Shown piece after piece: positions 19,666 through 28,294 of a stretch of DNA of 64,000 nt. Below the pieces are notes generated by a model. The model was given only the letters and a program-made list of their open reading frames with translations. It made no database searches and had not been told where the DNA came from. The DNA lies in the NCBI RefSeq assembly GCF_000661955.1, contig NZ_CP007597.1:3150755-3214754 (forward strand). The letters run 5' to 3'. The position numbers and the translations under genes are program-made. The DNA comes from Stenotrophomonas rhizophila (GTDB taxonomy: Bacteria; Pseudomonadota; Gammaproteobacteria; Xanthomonadales; Xanthomonadaceae). Each line of letters begins with the position of its first letter. Position 1 is the stretch's first letter.

Positions 19666-20187
19666 TTGAAACGATTCCGTACCCTGCTGCTGGCTGCCAG
19701 CCTCGGCCTGTTGAGCGCCTGCGGTGGCAGTGGCAGTGGCATGAGCGCCAGCGAATACCTCACCGAGAACGTCGCCTTCTGGAACGGCGCTGCCAGCACC
19801 GTGCAGGAGTGGACCGTCGGCAACAAGAGCGAGCCGCTGCAGAAGGCGCTGGCCACCGGTGAGGGCCTGGACACGCTCAAGCCCGGCCTGGAACGTGCCC
19901 GCACCGAGATGCAGCAGTACCTGACCCGCATCGACCAGATGCCGCCGGACGAGGATGCCAAGGACGTGCACCAGAAGCTGCGCGCCTACGTGCAGAGCGC
20001 CGAGGAAATGTTCGGCATCCTGGTGGAAATGGCCGCGCTGCCGGCCGACAAGACCAAGGAACAGGTCATGCCGCTGGCCGAGAAGCTGCAGACCGTCGGC
20101 AACCGTATCGATACGGAAATGCAGGCCCTGGACGCGGCGCAGGATGCGTACGCCAAGAAGCACGGCATCCAGCTGCAGAGGCATTGA
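19666..20187 (+). CDS. Predicted helical lipoprotein
   Basis: 173 residues. The type II signal peptide MKRFRTLLLAASLGLLSAC has lipobox LSAC (Cys19), followed by a Gly/Ser linker (GGSGSGMS). The mature part is predicted helical and charged throughout, with no known motif (LERARTEMQQYLTRIDQM, LAEKLQTVGNRIDTEMQAL). It should be attached to a membrane on the periplasmic side; Gly+2 does not suggest inner-membrane retention. It starts after the mfd terminator with AAGGAGAG as a strong ribosome-binding site. A 12-bp hairpin (20195-20222) follows. Function unknown. Confidence 0.8.
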   Translation: MKRFRTLLLAASLGLLSACGGSGSGMSASEYLTENVAFWNGAASTVQEWTVGNKSEPLQKALATGEGLDTLKPGLERARTEMQQYLTRIDQMPPDEDAKDVHQKLRAYVQSAEEMFGILVEMAALPADKTKEQVMPLAEKLQTVGNRIDTEMQALDAAQDAYAKKHGIQLQRH

Positions 20188-20194
20188 TTCCGCC

Positions 20195-20222
20195 GCTCCC
20201 GGTCGCTTCGGCGACCGGGAGC
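20195..20222. terminator. Hairpin with TTCG tetraloop
   Basis: Perfect 12-bp stem GCTCCCGGTCGC-ttcg-GCGACCGGGAGC, 7 bp after the lipoprotein stop. There is no T-tract, so it may slow exonucleases rather than terminate. It ends 16 bp before the HD-GYP start. Confidence 0.6.
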
Positions 20223-20238
20223 GTGGCAGTATTTCCCC

Positions 20239-20844
20239 GTGACCGATTACTCCCCACACGACACCCCCGCCGCATTGGCCTGCTCCATCGACGCGCTGTC
20301 GGTGTCGCTGCAGCTGCGCGATGCCTACACCCGCCACCACTGCGACCGCGTCGGCCTGCTGGCCCGCTCGCTGGCCCGGCATTGCAGCCTGGACCCTGCC
20401 CAGTGCGACCAGATCGAACTGGCGGCCTGCTTCCATGACATCGGCAAGATCGGCATTCCCGACGACGTACTGCTCAACCCCGGGCGGCATGACCACGCCG
20501 AGCAGGCGATCATGCGCCAACACCCCGAACACGGCGAACGCATTTTCCTGGCCACCGGGCGCGCCGACGCCGCCGACGTGGCCCGCCTGATCCGCGCCCA
20601 TCACGAAGCGTTCGACGGCAGCGGCTATCCCGACGGCCTGCGCGGCGAGAGCATTCCGCTGGGCGCACGCATCCTCACCATCGTCGACGCCTGGGACGCG
20701 ATGACCAGCGACCGCCCCTACCGCGGCGCCATGGAGCGCGGCCGGGTCATGCGCATCCTGGACGACGCGTCCGGTGGCATGATCGATGCTTACCTGCTGG
20801 GTGCCTTCCAGGACCTGCTGCGGCGCGAACCGGCGCTGGCGTAA
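20239..20844 (+). CDS. Stand-alone HD-GYP phosphodiesterase-like protein
   Basis: 201 residues, essentially only the catalytic domain. The metal ligands of HD domains are visible: an early H (YTRHHCDRVGLLA), the HD pair in CFHDIGKIGIPD, and two His in QHPEHGERI. The GYP extension HHEAFDGSGYPDGLRGESIPLGARI follows, then VDAWDAMTSDRPYR. All HD-GYP signature residues seem to be present, so c-di-GMP hydrolysis is plausible. No receiver or sensor domain is attached, and the start is GTG. HD-GYP proteins in xanthomonads control biofilm and virulence (RpfG is the model), but this is not RpfG, which carries a receiver domain. Confidence 0.85.
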   Translation: MTDYSPHDTPAALACSIDALSVSLQLRDAYTRHHCDRVGLLARSLARHCSLDPAQCDQIELAACFHDIGKIGIPDDVLLNPGRHDHAEQAIMRQHPEHGERIFLATGRADAADVARLIRAHHEAFDGSGYPDGLRGESIPLGARILTIVDAWDAMTSDRPYRGAMERGRVMRILDDASGGMIDAYLLGAFQDLLRREPALA

Positions 20845-21192
20845 GGCCCCGTGCCGAACGAGTACACCTGCAGTTGCGCAGGACGGATCCGATCGCGCTG
20901 TCACGCAATGCGCGTGCAGCACGCGACGAACGCAAGGTCGATGAACGCAACGCGCAGAAGCGGCACTGCCCCACAGAGGTAGGGTCGCATCCCGATCGAC
21001 CGCAGACCATCATTCAACGCGCGACGAACGCAGCACCTGAGAACGGTGAAGGCGCTTTCCCGTTCAAGCTCCATGCGTCAAAGCGCGTTGACCCGCTCAC
21101 GGCAGTTGATTGGGATCCAACCCTACCTCCGCGTGCCACGACGACGCGCACGGATCGCCGGGCATGGCCAACTGCCCGCATCGATGCTCCAA
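20845..21192. other. Non-coding interval with degenerate GTAG inverted repeat
   Basis: About 350 bases without a convincing gene. A 22-bp inverted repeat (20976-20997 with 21108-21129, 19 of 22 matched) has GTAG in each arm and a 110-bp spacer. The 12-mer GCGACGAACGCA also occurs twice, near 20923 and 21021. It could be the remnant of a palindromic mobile element. The terminator of the M13 peptidase gene follows. Confidence 0.5.
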
Positions 21193-21223
21193 CAAAAAAC
21201 CCGGCTTGCGCCGGGTTCTTTGT
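21193..21223 (-). terminator. Terminator of the M13 peptidase gene
   Basis: Stem AACCCGGC-gcaa-GCCGGGTT (read on the minus strand), followed by TTTTTGTT. Located 20 bp past the peptidase stop. Confidence 0.85.
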
Positions 21224-21242
21224 TCCACTCAACGCGCTGCGA

Positions 21243-23339
21243 TCACCAGATCACAACACGCTTGTCATCGGCACGCACCATCGCATCGCCCGCCTTGCAC
21301 TCGAACGCCTTGGCATAAGCCGGCATGTTGGACGGTGCGCCGTTGGCGCGGAAGTTGGCGGGGGCGTGCGGGTCGGTGTTCAGACGCACGCGCAGCTCGC
21401 CTTCGTTGAAGTTGCGGCGCCACACGGTGGCCCAGTTCATGAAGAAGCGCTGGTCCTGGCTGTGACCGTCCACGGCCACGTTGGCCTTCGGGTCTTCCTT
21501 CAACGCCATCTGCAGCGCGTCGTAGGCCACGGTCAGGCCGCCCAGGTCGCCGATGTTCTCGCCCAGGGTCAGCTTGCCCTTCACGTTCACGCCCGGCAGC
21601 GATTCATAGCCGTCGAACTGCGCCACCAGCTGGTCGGTGCGGCCGGTGAAGGCCTTGCGGTCGCTGTCGGTCCACCAGTTGTCAAAGTTGCCGTTGGCGG
21701 CGAACTGGCTGCCCGAGTCATCGTAGCCGTGCATCATTTCATGGCCGATCACCGCGCCGATGCCGCCGTAGTTCAACGCCGGATCCGCCTTGGCGTCGAA
21801 GAACGGCGCCTGCAGGATGGCAGCCGGGAACACGATCTCGTTCTTGGTGGCGTTGTAGTAGGCGTTGACGGTCTGCGGGGTCATGCCCCACTCGGTCTTG
21901 TCCACCGGCTTGCCGATCTTGTTCAGCATGTAGCGGTAGTTGAACGCGCGCGCGGCCTGCATGTTGCCCAGGTAGCTGTCGGCGTTGGTTTCATAGCCCG
22001 ACCAGTCGCGCCACTTGTCCGGGTAGCCGATCTTCGGGGTGAAGCTGGCCCACTTTTCCAGCGCCTTCTTGCGGGTGTCCTCGCCCATCCATTCCAGCTT
22101 CTCCAGGCGCGCCTTCAGCGCCACCGAGAGGTTTTCCACCAGGTGCTGCATCTGCACCTTGGAGTCGGCCGGGAACACCGCGTTGACGTACAGCTGGCCG
22201 AGGCCTTCGCCGATCGCGCCATTCACCGATTCCAGCACACGCTTCCAGCGCGGCTGCATTTCCTTCTGGCCACGCAGGGTGGTGCTGTAGAAGTCGAAGT
22301 TGGCCTTCTCGAACGCGCTGCTCAGGTACGGCGACGCATCATCGATGGTGTGGAAGCGCAGGTACGCCTGCCAGGTGCTGGCCGGCACGTCGGCGAGCAT
22401 CTTGTCCACTTCGGTGAAGAAACCCGGCTGGGCCAGCGAGAACTTCTGCGCGGCCGGCACCTTCAGGGTGTCAAACAGCGCGGTCCAGCTGAAGTTGGGG
22501 GTCAGTTTGTCGGCTTCGGCGGCGCTGACCGGGTTGTAGCGCTTGGCCGGATCGCGCAGTTCGATGCGCGACAGCGAGGCCTTGGCCAGGCGGGTTTCGA
22601 AGTCCAGCACGGCCTTGGCCTGGGCCTTGGCCTGCGCGGCATCCACGCCGGACAGGGTCAGCGCCTGCGCGATGTAGGCCACATACGCGTCGCGGATTTT
22701 GGCCTGCGCATCATCGACGTAGTAGCCCTTCTCCGGCAGGCCCAGCCCGCCCTGGCCCACGTAGGCGATGACGTTGGCCGAATCCTTGTAGTCGGCATTG
22801 GCCGACAGCGAGAACAGCACGCCCTGGCCCTGTGCCTGGCTGTCGCGCAGGTACTGGGTGATGGCGGCGGTGTCGTTCAGCGCGGCGATCTTGTCCAGCT
22901 GCGGCTGCAGCGGGGTGATGCCGGCCGCTTCAATCTTGGCCTCGTCCGAGCCGGTGCTCCAGATGTCACCGATCTTGGCTTCCACCGAACCGGCCTTGGG
23001 CTTGCTGGCGGCGGCCTGCTGGACCAGCGCGTGCTGCACTTCCAGCGAACGCTCGCGCAGGATCTCGAAGCTGCCCCAGGTGGTCTGGTCGTTGGGCACC
23101 GGGTTGGCGGTGAGCCACTTGCTGTTGACGAAGCCGTTGAGGTCCGTGCAGGCGGCGATCGACGGGTCCAGGTCGGCGCTGTTGAGCGAGATCAGCGCGG
23201 TCTTGATCTGCGACTGATCAAACGCCGGCGTGGCCGCATCGGCGGTGGCGGCAGGCGCGGTATCGGTCTTGCCGCAGGACGCCAGCGACGCGGCGATGGC
23301 AACGGTCAGGCCCAGCGGGACCAGCTTGGAAAACTTCAT
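21243..23339 (-). CDS. M13-family (neprilysin/PepO) metallopeptidase lipoprotein
   Basis: 698 residues, typical of M13. A lipoprotein signal (KLVPLGLTVAIAASLASC, Cys ~22) places it in the periplasm, membrane-anchored. The catalytic zinc motif HExxH is in AVIGHEMMHGYDDSGSQF. The third ligand Glu is in the downstream GENIGDLGGLTVAYDAL (family ENxxD motif). NAYYNATKNEIVFPAAILQ is the conserved substrate-binding NAYY/F signature. The C-terminal CKAGDAMVRADDKRVVIW matches the family CxxW-like ending. It cleaves oligopeptides on the N-side of hydrophobic residues. It appears monocistronic. Confidence 0.93.
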   Translation of the reverse strand: MKFSKLVPLGLTVAIAASLASCGKTDTAPAATADAATPAFDQSQIKTALISLNSADLDPSIAACTDLNGFVNSKWLTANPVPNDQTTWGSFEILRERSLEVQHALVQQAAASKPKAGSVEAKIGDIWSTGSDEAKIEAAGITPLQPQLDKIAALNDTAAITQYLRDSQAQGQGVLFSLSANADYKDSANVIAYVGQGGLGLPEKGYYVDDAQAKIRDAYVAYIAQALTLSGVDAAQAKAQAKAVLDFETRLAKASLSRIELRDPAKRYNPVSAAEADKLTPNFSWTALFDTLKVPAAQKFSLAQPGFFTEVDKMLADVPASTWQAYLRFHTIDDASPYLSSAFEKANFDFYSTTLRGQKEMQPRWKRVLESVNGAIGEGLGQLYVNAVFPADSKVQMQHLVENLSVALKARLEKLEWMGEDTRKKALEKWASFTPKIGYPDKWRDWSGYETNADSYLGNMQAARAFNYRYMLNKIGKPVDKTEWGMTPQTVNAYYNATKNEIVFPAAILQAPFFDAKADPALNYGGIGAVIGHEMMHGYDDSGSQFAANGNFDNWWTDSDRKAFTGRTDQLVAQFDGYESLPGVNVKGKLTLGENIGDLGGLTVAYDALQMALKEDPKANVAVDGHSQDQRFFMNWATVWRRNFNEGELRVRLNTDPHAPANFRANGAPSNMPAYAKAFECKAGDAMVRADDKRVVIW

Positions 23340-23448
23340 TCGTCTCTCCGGCTACAGATGGATGCATTGCCCGGCGGGCGGGCAATCAGGCAGCGTAGCG
23401 CGGGAGCGCCGGCGGGGAACCGGCCAAAGGTCACACCATCACACGCCG

Positions 23449-23515
23449 GTAGAGCCACCCCATGGGTGGCTGCGTGAACCGTGCGTCGCGTGCAGCCACC
23501 CATGGGGTGGCTCTA
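23449..23515. repeat. Inverted SMAG dimer
   Basis: Two elements face each other: plus-strand GTAG head at 23449-23452 with hairpin GAGCCACCC/GGGTGGCTGC, and minus-strand head at 23515-23512 with the same stem. Together they could form a ~27-bp hairpin between the M13 peptidase promoter side and the gpmA terminator. Confidence 0.85.
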
Positions 23516-23529
23516 CCCGCGGGGGTAAA

Positions 23530-23556
23530 GAAAAGGCCGGCTTGTGCCGGCCTTTC
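23530..23556 (-). terminator. Terminator of gpmA
   Basis: Stem AAAGGCCGGC-acaa-GCCGGCCTTT (minus-strand reading), continuing into TTCTTT. Located 5 bp after the gpmA stop. Confidence 0.85.
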
Positions 23557-23560
23557 GTTG

Positions 23561-24310
23561 TTACTTCGCTTTGCCCTGGTTGGCCACCGCTTCGGCGGCC
23601 TTGCGGGCCGCTTCCGGGTCGCCCAGGTAGCGGAACGACTGCACCGTCAGGTCGTCGTTGAGCTCGAACAGCAACGGAATGCCGGTCGGGATGTTGAGCT
23701 CCAGGATGGCTTCTTGCGAGACGTTGTTGAGGTACTTGTACAGCGCGCGCAGCGAATTGCCGTGCGCGGTCACCAGCACCGTCTTGCCGTCCTTCAACTG
23801 CGGGGCGATCGCATCGAACCAGTACGGCAGCACGCGGTCCAGGGTGGTGGCCAGCGATTCGGTGCCGGGCAGCGCGTTGCGGTCCAGGCCGGCGTAGCGG
23901 CGGTCGTGGATCGGGTGGCCCGGGTCCTCGATGTCCATGGCCGGCGGCGGGATGTCGTAGGAACGGCGCCAGATCTTGACCTGGTCCTCGCCGTGCTTGG
24001 CCGCGGTCTCGGCCTTGTCCAGGCCCTGCAGCCCGCCGTAATGGCGTTCGTTCAAGCGCCAGCTCTTGCTCACCGGCAGCCAGTCCTGGTCCAGTTCGGC
24101 CAATGCACCCTGCAGGGTGTGGATGGCGCGCTTGAGCACCGAGGTATGCGCCACATCGAACTGCAGCCCTTCTTCGCGCATCAGGCGGCCGGCGGCGGCG
24201 GCCTCGCGGCGGCCCTGTTCGGTGAGTTCCACGTCCACCCAACCGGTGAAGCGGTTGTCCAGGTTCCACTGGCTCTGGCCGTGGCGCAACAGTACGAGTT
24301 TCCGGGTCAC
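23561..24310 (-). CDS. gpmA: 2,3-bisphosphoglycerate-dependent phosphoglycerate mutase
   Basis: 249 residues. The histidine-phosphatase core is complete: [20 protein letters not shown] (phospho-accepting His in RHG, residue ~9), [14 protein letters not shown], and the second His in [17 protein letters not shown]. It interconverts 3- and 2-phosphoglycerate in glycolysis and gluconeogenesis. I chose the GTG at 24310, with GGAGATACTGCA upstream as ribosome-binding site and [11 protein letters not shown] as the usual N-terminus; the longer frame has no homology. The C-terminal tail is Ala/Lys-rich. A SMAG dimer and a terminator follow. Confidence 0.95.
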   Translation of the reverse strand: MTRKLVLLRHGQSQWNLDNRFTGWVDVELTEQGRREAAAAGRLMREEGLQFDVAHTSVLKRAIHTLQGALAELDQDWLPVSKSWRLNERHYGGLQGLDKAETAAKHGEDQVKIWRRSYDIPPPAMDIEDPGHPIHDRRYAGLDRNALPGTESLATTLDRVLPYWFDAIAPQLKDGKTVLVTAHGNSLRALYKYLNNVSQEAILELNIPTGIPLLFELNDDLTVQSFRYLGDPEAARKAAEAVANQGKAK

Positions 24311-24397
24311 TGCAGTATCTCCGACAGATGGCAAGGCAGACCCGCATTGTAGCGGCAAGCCTGCCCTGCCCCGCACCCGGCAGCCGGGCGGGCCGGT

Positions 24398-25450
24398 TCA
24401 GGGATGTGGATGGCCGTGGTGGCCCTGCGCGTCGGTGCCGGTGCGACCGCTGTCGGTGCCGGTGCGACCGCCGTCGGTGGCGGCATGCGCGTGGTCGGCA
24501 TGGGCATGCGCGTGGTCGCCGTGCTCATGGCCGGCATGCGCATCGCCCGCCGTGGGGCTGCCCACGCTGCAACTGTCGCCGCAATGATCCGCTTCGATCT
24601 GCAGGGTGACATGCTCGATCTCGAACCGGTCATGCAGCGTGGTGGTCAGCGCGCGTCGCAGCGCATCGGCCTCCACGCCGTCGGCCATCACCACGTGCGC
24701 GGTCAATGCCGGTGTGCTGGATGCCAGCGCCCATACGTGCAGATCGTGCACATCGACTACGCCGCCCTGCGCGCACAACGCCGTGCGCACGGCCGCGATG
24801 TCGGTGCCCTTGGGCACGCCTTCAAGCAGCACGTTGATGGCCTCGCGCATCAGCACCCACGTGCGTGGCAGCACCCACAGACCGATCAGCACCGCCAGGA
24901 TCGGATCGATCGGCTTCCAGCCGGTCCAGCGGATCAGCAGCGCGCCGATGATCACCGCAACCGACCCGAGCATGTCGGCCCAGACTTCCAGGTAGGCGCC
25001 CTTCACGTTGAGGCTTTCGCCGCTGCCCGCACGCAGCAGGCGCATCGAGATCAGGTTGATGACCAGACCAAACGCGGCGATCACCAGCATGCCGGTGGAG
25101 GCGATCTCCTGCGGCTGGCGGAACCGTTCGATGGCTTCCCAGAGGATGTAGCCGGCCACCACGAACAGCATGCCGCCGTTGAACATCGCGCCCAGCGCTT
25201 CCAGCCGCGCGTAGCCATAGGTGCGCTTGGCATCCGGCGGGCGGCGACTGAGCCGCACCGCCACCAGCGCGATCATCAACGCCAGCGTATCGGTGGCCAT
25301 GTGCGCCGCGTCGGACAGCAGCGCCAGGCTGTTGGTCCAGAACGCGCCCGCCACTTCCACCAGCAGGAAGGTGGTGGTCAGGCCCAGCGCCCACCACAAG
25401 GGTTTTTCGTGGCGGATTTCGCTGGGCAGGTGATCGTGGTCGTGACCCAT
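24398..25450 (-). CDS. CzcD-type cation diffusion facilitator
   Basis: 350-residue inner-membrane exporter with six TM helices. The TM2 zinc site is SDAAHMATD (D/H/D) and the TM5 site is YLEVWADMLGS (E/D), the arrangement seen in CzcD-like proteins. The cytoplasmic domain has VVDVHDLHVWALASSTPALTAHVVM, the CDF dimer motif. Both ends are His-rich: N-terminal MGHDHDHLP and a C-terminal tail with many HAH/DHAH repeats, then tandem GRTGTD units. Likely Zn/Co/Cd efflux driven by protons. I chose the ATG at 25450, preceded by GGAGACACCTTC. It is divergent from dosC, with a palindrome at 25529-25545 between them. Confidence 0.9.
   Translation of the reverse strand: MGHDHDHLPSEIRHEKPLWWALGLTTTFLLVEVAGAFWTNSLALLSDAAHMATDTLALMIALVAVRLSRRPPDAKRTYGYARLEALGAMFNGGMLFVVAGYILWEAIERFRQPQEIASTGMLVIAAFGLVINLISMRLLRAGSGESLNVKGAYLEVWADMLGSVAVIIGALLIRWTGWKPIDPILAVLIGLWVLPRTWVLMREAINVLLEGVPKGTDIAAVRTALCAQGGVVDVHDLHVWALASSTPALTAHVVMADGVEADALRRALTTTLHDRFEIEHVTLQIEADHCGDSCSVGSPTAGDAHAGHEHGDHAHAHADHAHAATDGGRTGTDSGRTGTDAQGHHGHPHP
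24431..24482. repeat. Tandem 21-nt minisatellite in the CDF gene
   Basis: The unit GTCGGTGCCGGTGCGACCGC plus one base is repeated at 24431-24451 and 24452-24472, followed by a partial third copy. It encodes the repeated GRTGTDS residues near the CDF C-terminus. Confidence 0.7.
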
Positions 25451-25528
25451 GAAGGTGTCTCCGTTGCAATGCGCGCAGAGTAAGCAGGCAATGCGGCGGA
25501 GACTATTACACTTGGGCTCGCGTTCATT

Positions 25529-25545
25529 CTGTAACTTCATTACAG
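25529..25545. promoter_or_regulatory. Palindrome in the divergent CDF-dosC promoter region
   Basis: CTGTAA-cttca-TTACAG, a perfect 6-bp inverted repeat. Read on the minus strand, its TTACAG lies about 18 bp before TGTAATAG, a plausible -35/-10 pair for the CDF gene, so a bound protein would block that promoter. The cognate regulator is unknown. Confidence 0.45.
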
Positions 25546-25598
25546 CCACGCGCGGCCGTTAACCTTCGACGGCCTGTGTGGCGGGAAGAGCAACCATC

Positions 25599-27023
25599 GT
25601 GGATATCGTTCCAAACCTGGATGAGGCCAGCCGGCCACTGGCCGATGCATGGCAGCAGACGCTGCAGGCCACCCGCCCCGAGGCGGCCGCACTGCTGGCC
25701 GATCTGGCGGCCCACTCGCCGCCTGACCTGGCCCATCACTTCTATGACGTACTGCTGGAGGACCCGCGCGCCAGCCGCTTCCTGTCCCACGACCAGGTGC
25801 GGCTGCGGCTGAAGCCGGCCATGCAGCGCTGGCTGACCCAGCTGCTGACGGCTACGCCCGCCAGCGTCGCCGCACTGGTGGCTGCGCAACGGGTGATCGG
25901 CGACGTGCATGCGCGCGTCGGCATTCCGGTAGACCTGGTCACGCGCGGCACGCGCGTGCTCAAGCAGCGCCTGTTCGAGCGGATCGTCGCCCAGGCACCG
26001 AACAGCCACGTGGCGTTCGACGCCATCAGTTGCCTGAGTGCCTCGGTGGACATCGCCCTGGAAGGCATGACCCTGGCTTACACGCACGCACGCGAGCGCT
26101 CCTCGCGCACCGATGCGGCGTACCGGCTGTTTTCGCTGGTGCAGAACGTCAGCACCGAACGCGAACGCCAACGGGCCCTGCTGCTGGATTGGGAAAACGC
26201 GCTGCTGTACGCCATCGCCAGCCAGGCCACCGACGCCGATACCGTCGATCTGGCGCACTCCGACTTCGGCCTGTGGTTCACCCACAAGGGCATTCCCAGT
26301 TTCGGCGAAAGCAGCGAGACCGCGCAGGTGGGGGCACTGGTGGCCCAGGTGGACGCGCAGCTGCACGCCGCGCTGGCCCATGCCGATGTGGCCGCACGCT
26401 TCGGTGCGCTGCAGGGCATCCGCGAGCAGCTGGCGCGCATCCGCACCCTGATGGGCATGCTGTTCGAGCGGATCGGCGAACTGGACGCAGGCAGCGATGC
26501 CCTGACCAACCTGCTCAACCGGCGCTTCCTGCCCACCGTGCTGCGCCGTGAGATCGAACTGGCCACCTCGGCCAGCACCCCCTTCTCGGTACTGCTGCTG
26601 GACCTGGACCACTTCAAGGCGATCAACGATGCGCACGGGCACGACGGCGGCGATCGCGCCCTGCAGCACGTGGCCGCGCTGCTCGGGCAGCTGACGCGTG
26701 GCAGCGACTACCTGTTCCGCTATGGCGGCGAGGAGTTCGTGGTGGTGCTGGTGGCGGCCACCGCGGCGCAGGCCGAGGTAATTGCCGAGAACCTGCGCCG
26801 GCAGATTGCACAGACCCCGGCGCAGCTGGCCGATGGCACCGCACTGGCATTGACCGCCAGCATCGGCGTGGCGGCGCACGATGGCCACCCGGACTATGAG
26901 CGCTTGATGGCGCGCGCCGATGCAGCGATGTACCAGGCCAAGAAGCGCGGCCGCAACCGCGTGGTGCTGGCCGACGATACGTTGCCGGAAGCGCCGGGCC
27001 GCCAGGCCCTGCAGCGCGGCTGA
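25599..27023 (+). CDS. dosC: Globin-coupled diguanylate cyclase DosC
   Basis: 474 residues, the same architecture and length class as E. coli DosC (460). The N-terminal globin sensor (~1-155) keeps the proximal haem His (~104, DVHARVGIPVDLVTRG) and a distal Tyr (~49, HHFYDVLLED). The middle domain contains DFGLWFTHKG. The C-terminal cyclase has LLNRRFLPT, active site RYGGEEF, an RxxD inhibitory site (RGSD) five residues before it, and GHPDYERL. All of these match DosC. It makes c-di-GMP from GTP in response to O2 binding. I prefer the GTG at 25599, which has GGGAAGAG 8 nt upstream; a GTG at 25578 is possible. The usual phosphodiesterase partner DosP is not adjacent. Confidence 0.92.
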   Translation: MDIVPNLDEASRPLADAWQQTLQATRPEAAALLADLAAHSPPDLAHHFYDVLLEDPRASRFLSHDQVRLRLKPAMQRWLTQLLTATPASVAALVAAQRVIGDVHARVGIPVDLVTRGTRVLKQRLFERIVAQAPNSHVAFDAISCLSASVDIALEGMTLAYTHARERSSRTDAAYRLFSLVQNVSTERERQRALLLDWENALLYAIASQATDADTVDLAHSDFGLWFTHKGIPSFGESSETAQVGALVAQVDAQLHAALAHADVAARFGALQGIREQLARIRTLMGMLFERIGELDAGSDALTNLLNRRFLPTVLRREIELATSASTPFSVLLLDLDHFKAINDAHGHDGGDRALQHVAALLGQLTRGSDYLFRYGGEEFVVVLVAATAAQAEVIAENLRRQIAQTPAQLADGTALALTASIGVAAHDGHPDYERLMARADAAMYQAKKRGRNRVVLADDTLPEAPGRQALQRG

Positions 27024-27108
27024 GTCACCCGCCAACCGCCTGTTCCTGCACATCCATCGGTACCAACGGCGCATGCCCAACGCGTGCGCCGCCGAGTAGG
27101 ATCATCCG

Positions 27109-28278
27109 GTGCGCCTGCGCACGCCTTTTTCTGCCTGGACGTCGCCGATGCCTGCCTGCCGTTCCCTGCGCGCGATGCACGCGCTGCTTCCCTGCCTGCT
27201 GTTGCTGGCCGCCTTCACCACCAGCGCGCGCGAGGTGGCCGCACCGGCCGAGCACGTCGATGCAGACGGCCCGTACGTGTTCGTCACCGCCAAGGGCCAC
27301 GAGGCAGACTGGATCTGCAACGACCACATCGTGCGCCGTACGCTGAACGCCCGCGGCGATACCACCCAGGTGCTGCCCGAGTGTGGCTACCCGCATCCGG
27401 TGACCGTGCTGCCGCCGCGCACCGCCGAGGTGGCGCAGTATCCGGCCACGCCCCGCATTGTCGCGGTGTCGGACATCCACGGCCAGTACGACCTGCTGGT
27501 CAGGCTGCTGCGCGCCCACCACGTGATCGACGCGCACGACCAGTGGTCGCTGGGCGGTGCCACCCTGGTGGTGGCCGGGGACGTCTTCGACCGCGGCCCA
27601 CAGGTGACCGAGGCGTTCTGGCTGCTGTACAACCTGCAGCAGCAGGCGCGCGCGGCCGGCGGCGCGGTGCACTTCGTGCTGGGCAACCACGAAACGATGG
27701 TGCTTTACGACGACCTGCGCTACGTGAACCCGAAGTACCTCCGGAGCGCGCAGCTGCTGGGCCGCAGCTACCCGGCGCTGTACGGGCCGGATTCGGTGAT
27801 CGGGCAGTGGCTGCGCACCCGCCCGGTGCTGCTGAAGATCGGCGATACGTTGTTCCTGCACGGTGGCATCGCACCGGAGAACCTGGACCTGGTGCGCGGC
27901 ATGGACGCCACCAACGCCACCTACCAGGCCGCCGTGGGGCTGCCGCGCGATCAGGTCAAGGCAGCGCCTGACACGGCGCGCCTGTTCGACGGCAAGACCA
28001 GCCCGATCTGGTACCGCGGCTACTTCGACGGGCAACTGGACACGGCCCAGGTCGATGCGCTGCTCACCCAGCTAGAGCTCAAGCGCATCGTGGTCGGGCA
28101 CACCTCGATGCCGCACGTGAGCAGTTTCCATGGCGACCGCATCATCGCCATCGACAGCAGCATCAAGAATGGCGAGAACGGCGAACTGCTGTTCATCGAG
28201 GACGGGGGGCTCAGCCGCGGCCTGCTCGACGGCAGCCGGGTGCCGCTGGCCGAGGGGACGATGGGGCTGGAGGACTGA
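27109..28278 (+). CDS. Exported Slp-type metallophosphatase
   Basis: 389 residues with an N-terminal signal sequence (HALLPCLLLLAAFTTSA, cleavage ~40). The PPP-like calcineurin phosphoesterase motifs are in order: AVSDIHGQYDLL, GDVFDRGPQVTE, FVLGNHETM, LFLHGGIAPE and VVGHTSMPHV. All dinuclear-metal ligands are thus present. This fits the Shewanella-like (Slp) protein phosphatase group, of which Shewanella PPase is the tyrosine-phosphatase prototype. I infer export to the periplasm. The start is GTG at 27109 with AGGATC upstream; internal Met codons at residues 14 and 23 would still leave a signal peptide. It converges with the desaturase gene, 16 bp away. Confidence 0.85.
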   Translation: MRLRTPFSAWTSPMPACRSLRAMHALLPCLLLLAAFTTSAREVAAPAEHVDADGPYVFVTAKGHEADWICNDHIVRRTLNARGDTTQVLPECGYPHPVTVLPPRTAEVAQYPATPRIVAVSDIHGQYDLLVRLLRAHHVIDAHDQWSLGGATLVVAGDVFDRGPQVTEAFWLLYNLQQQARAAGGAVHFVLGNHETMVLYDDLRYVNPKYLRSAQLLGRSYPALYGPDSVIGQWLRTRPVLLKIGDTLFLHGGIAPENLDLVRGMDATNATYQAAVGLPRDQVKAAPDTARLFDGKTSPIWYRGYFDGQLDTAQVDALLTQLELKRIVVGHTSMPHVSSFHGDRIIAIDSSIKNGENGELLFIEDGGLSRGLLDGSRVPLAEGTMGLED

Positions 28279-28294
28279 GCCCCGGCGTTCCGGC

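Noticed and set aside
20874..23477. 867-codon plus-strand frame over the intergenic region and M13 peptidase
   Set aside because: Runs through a terminator and an inverted repeat, and consists of shadow sequence.
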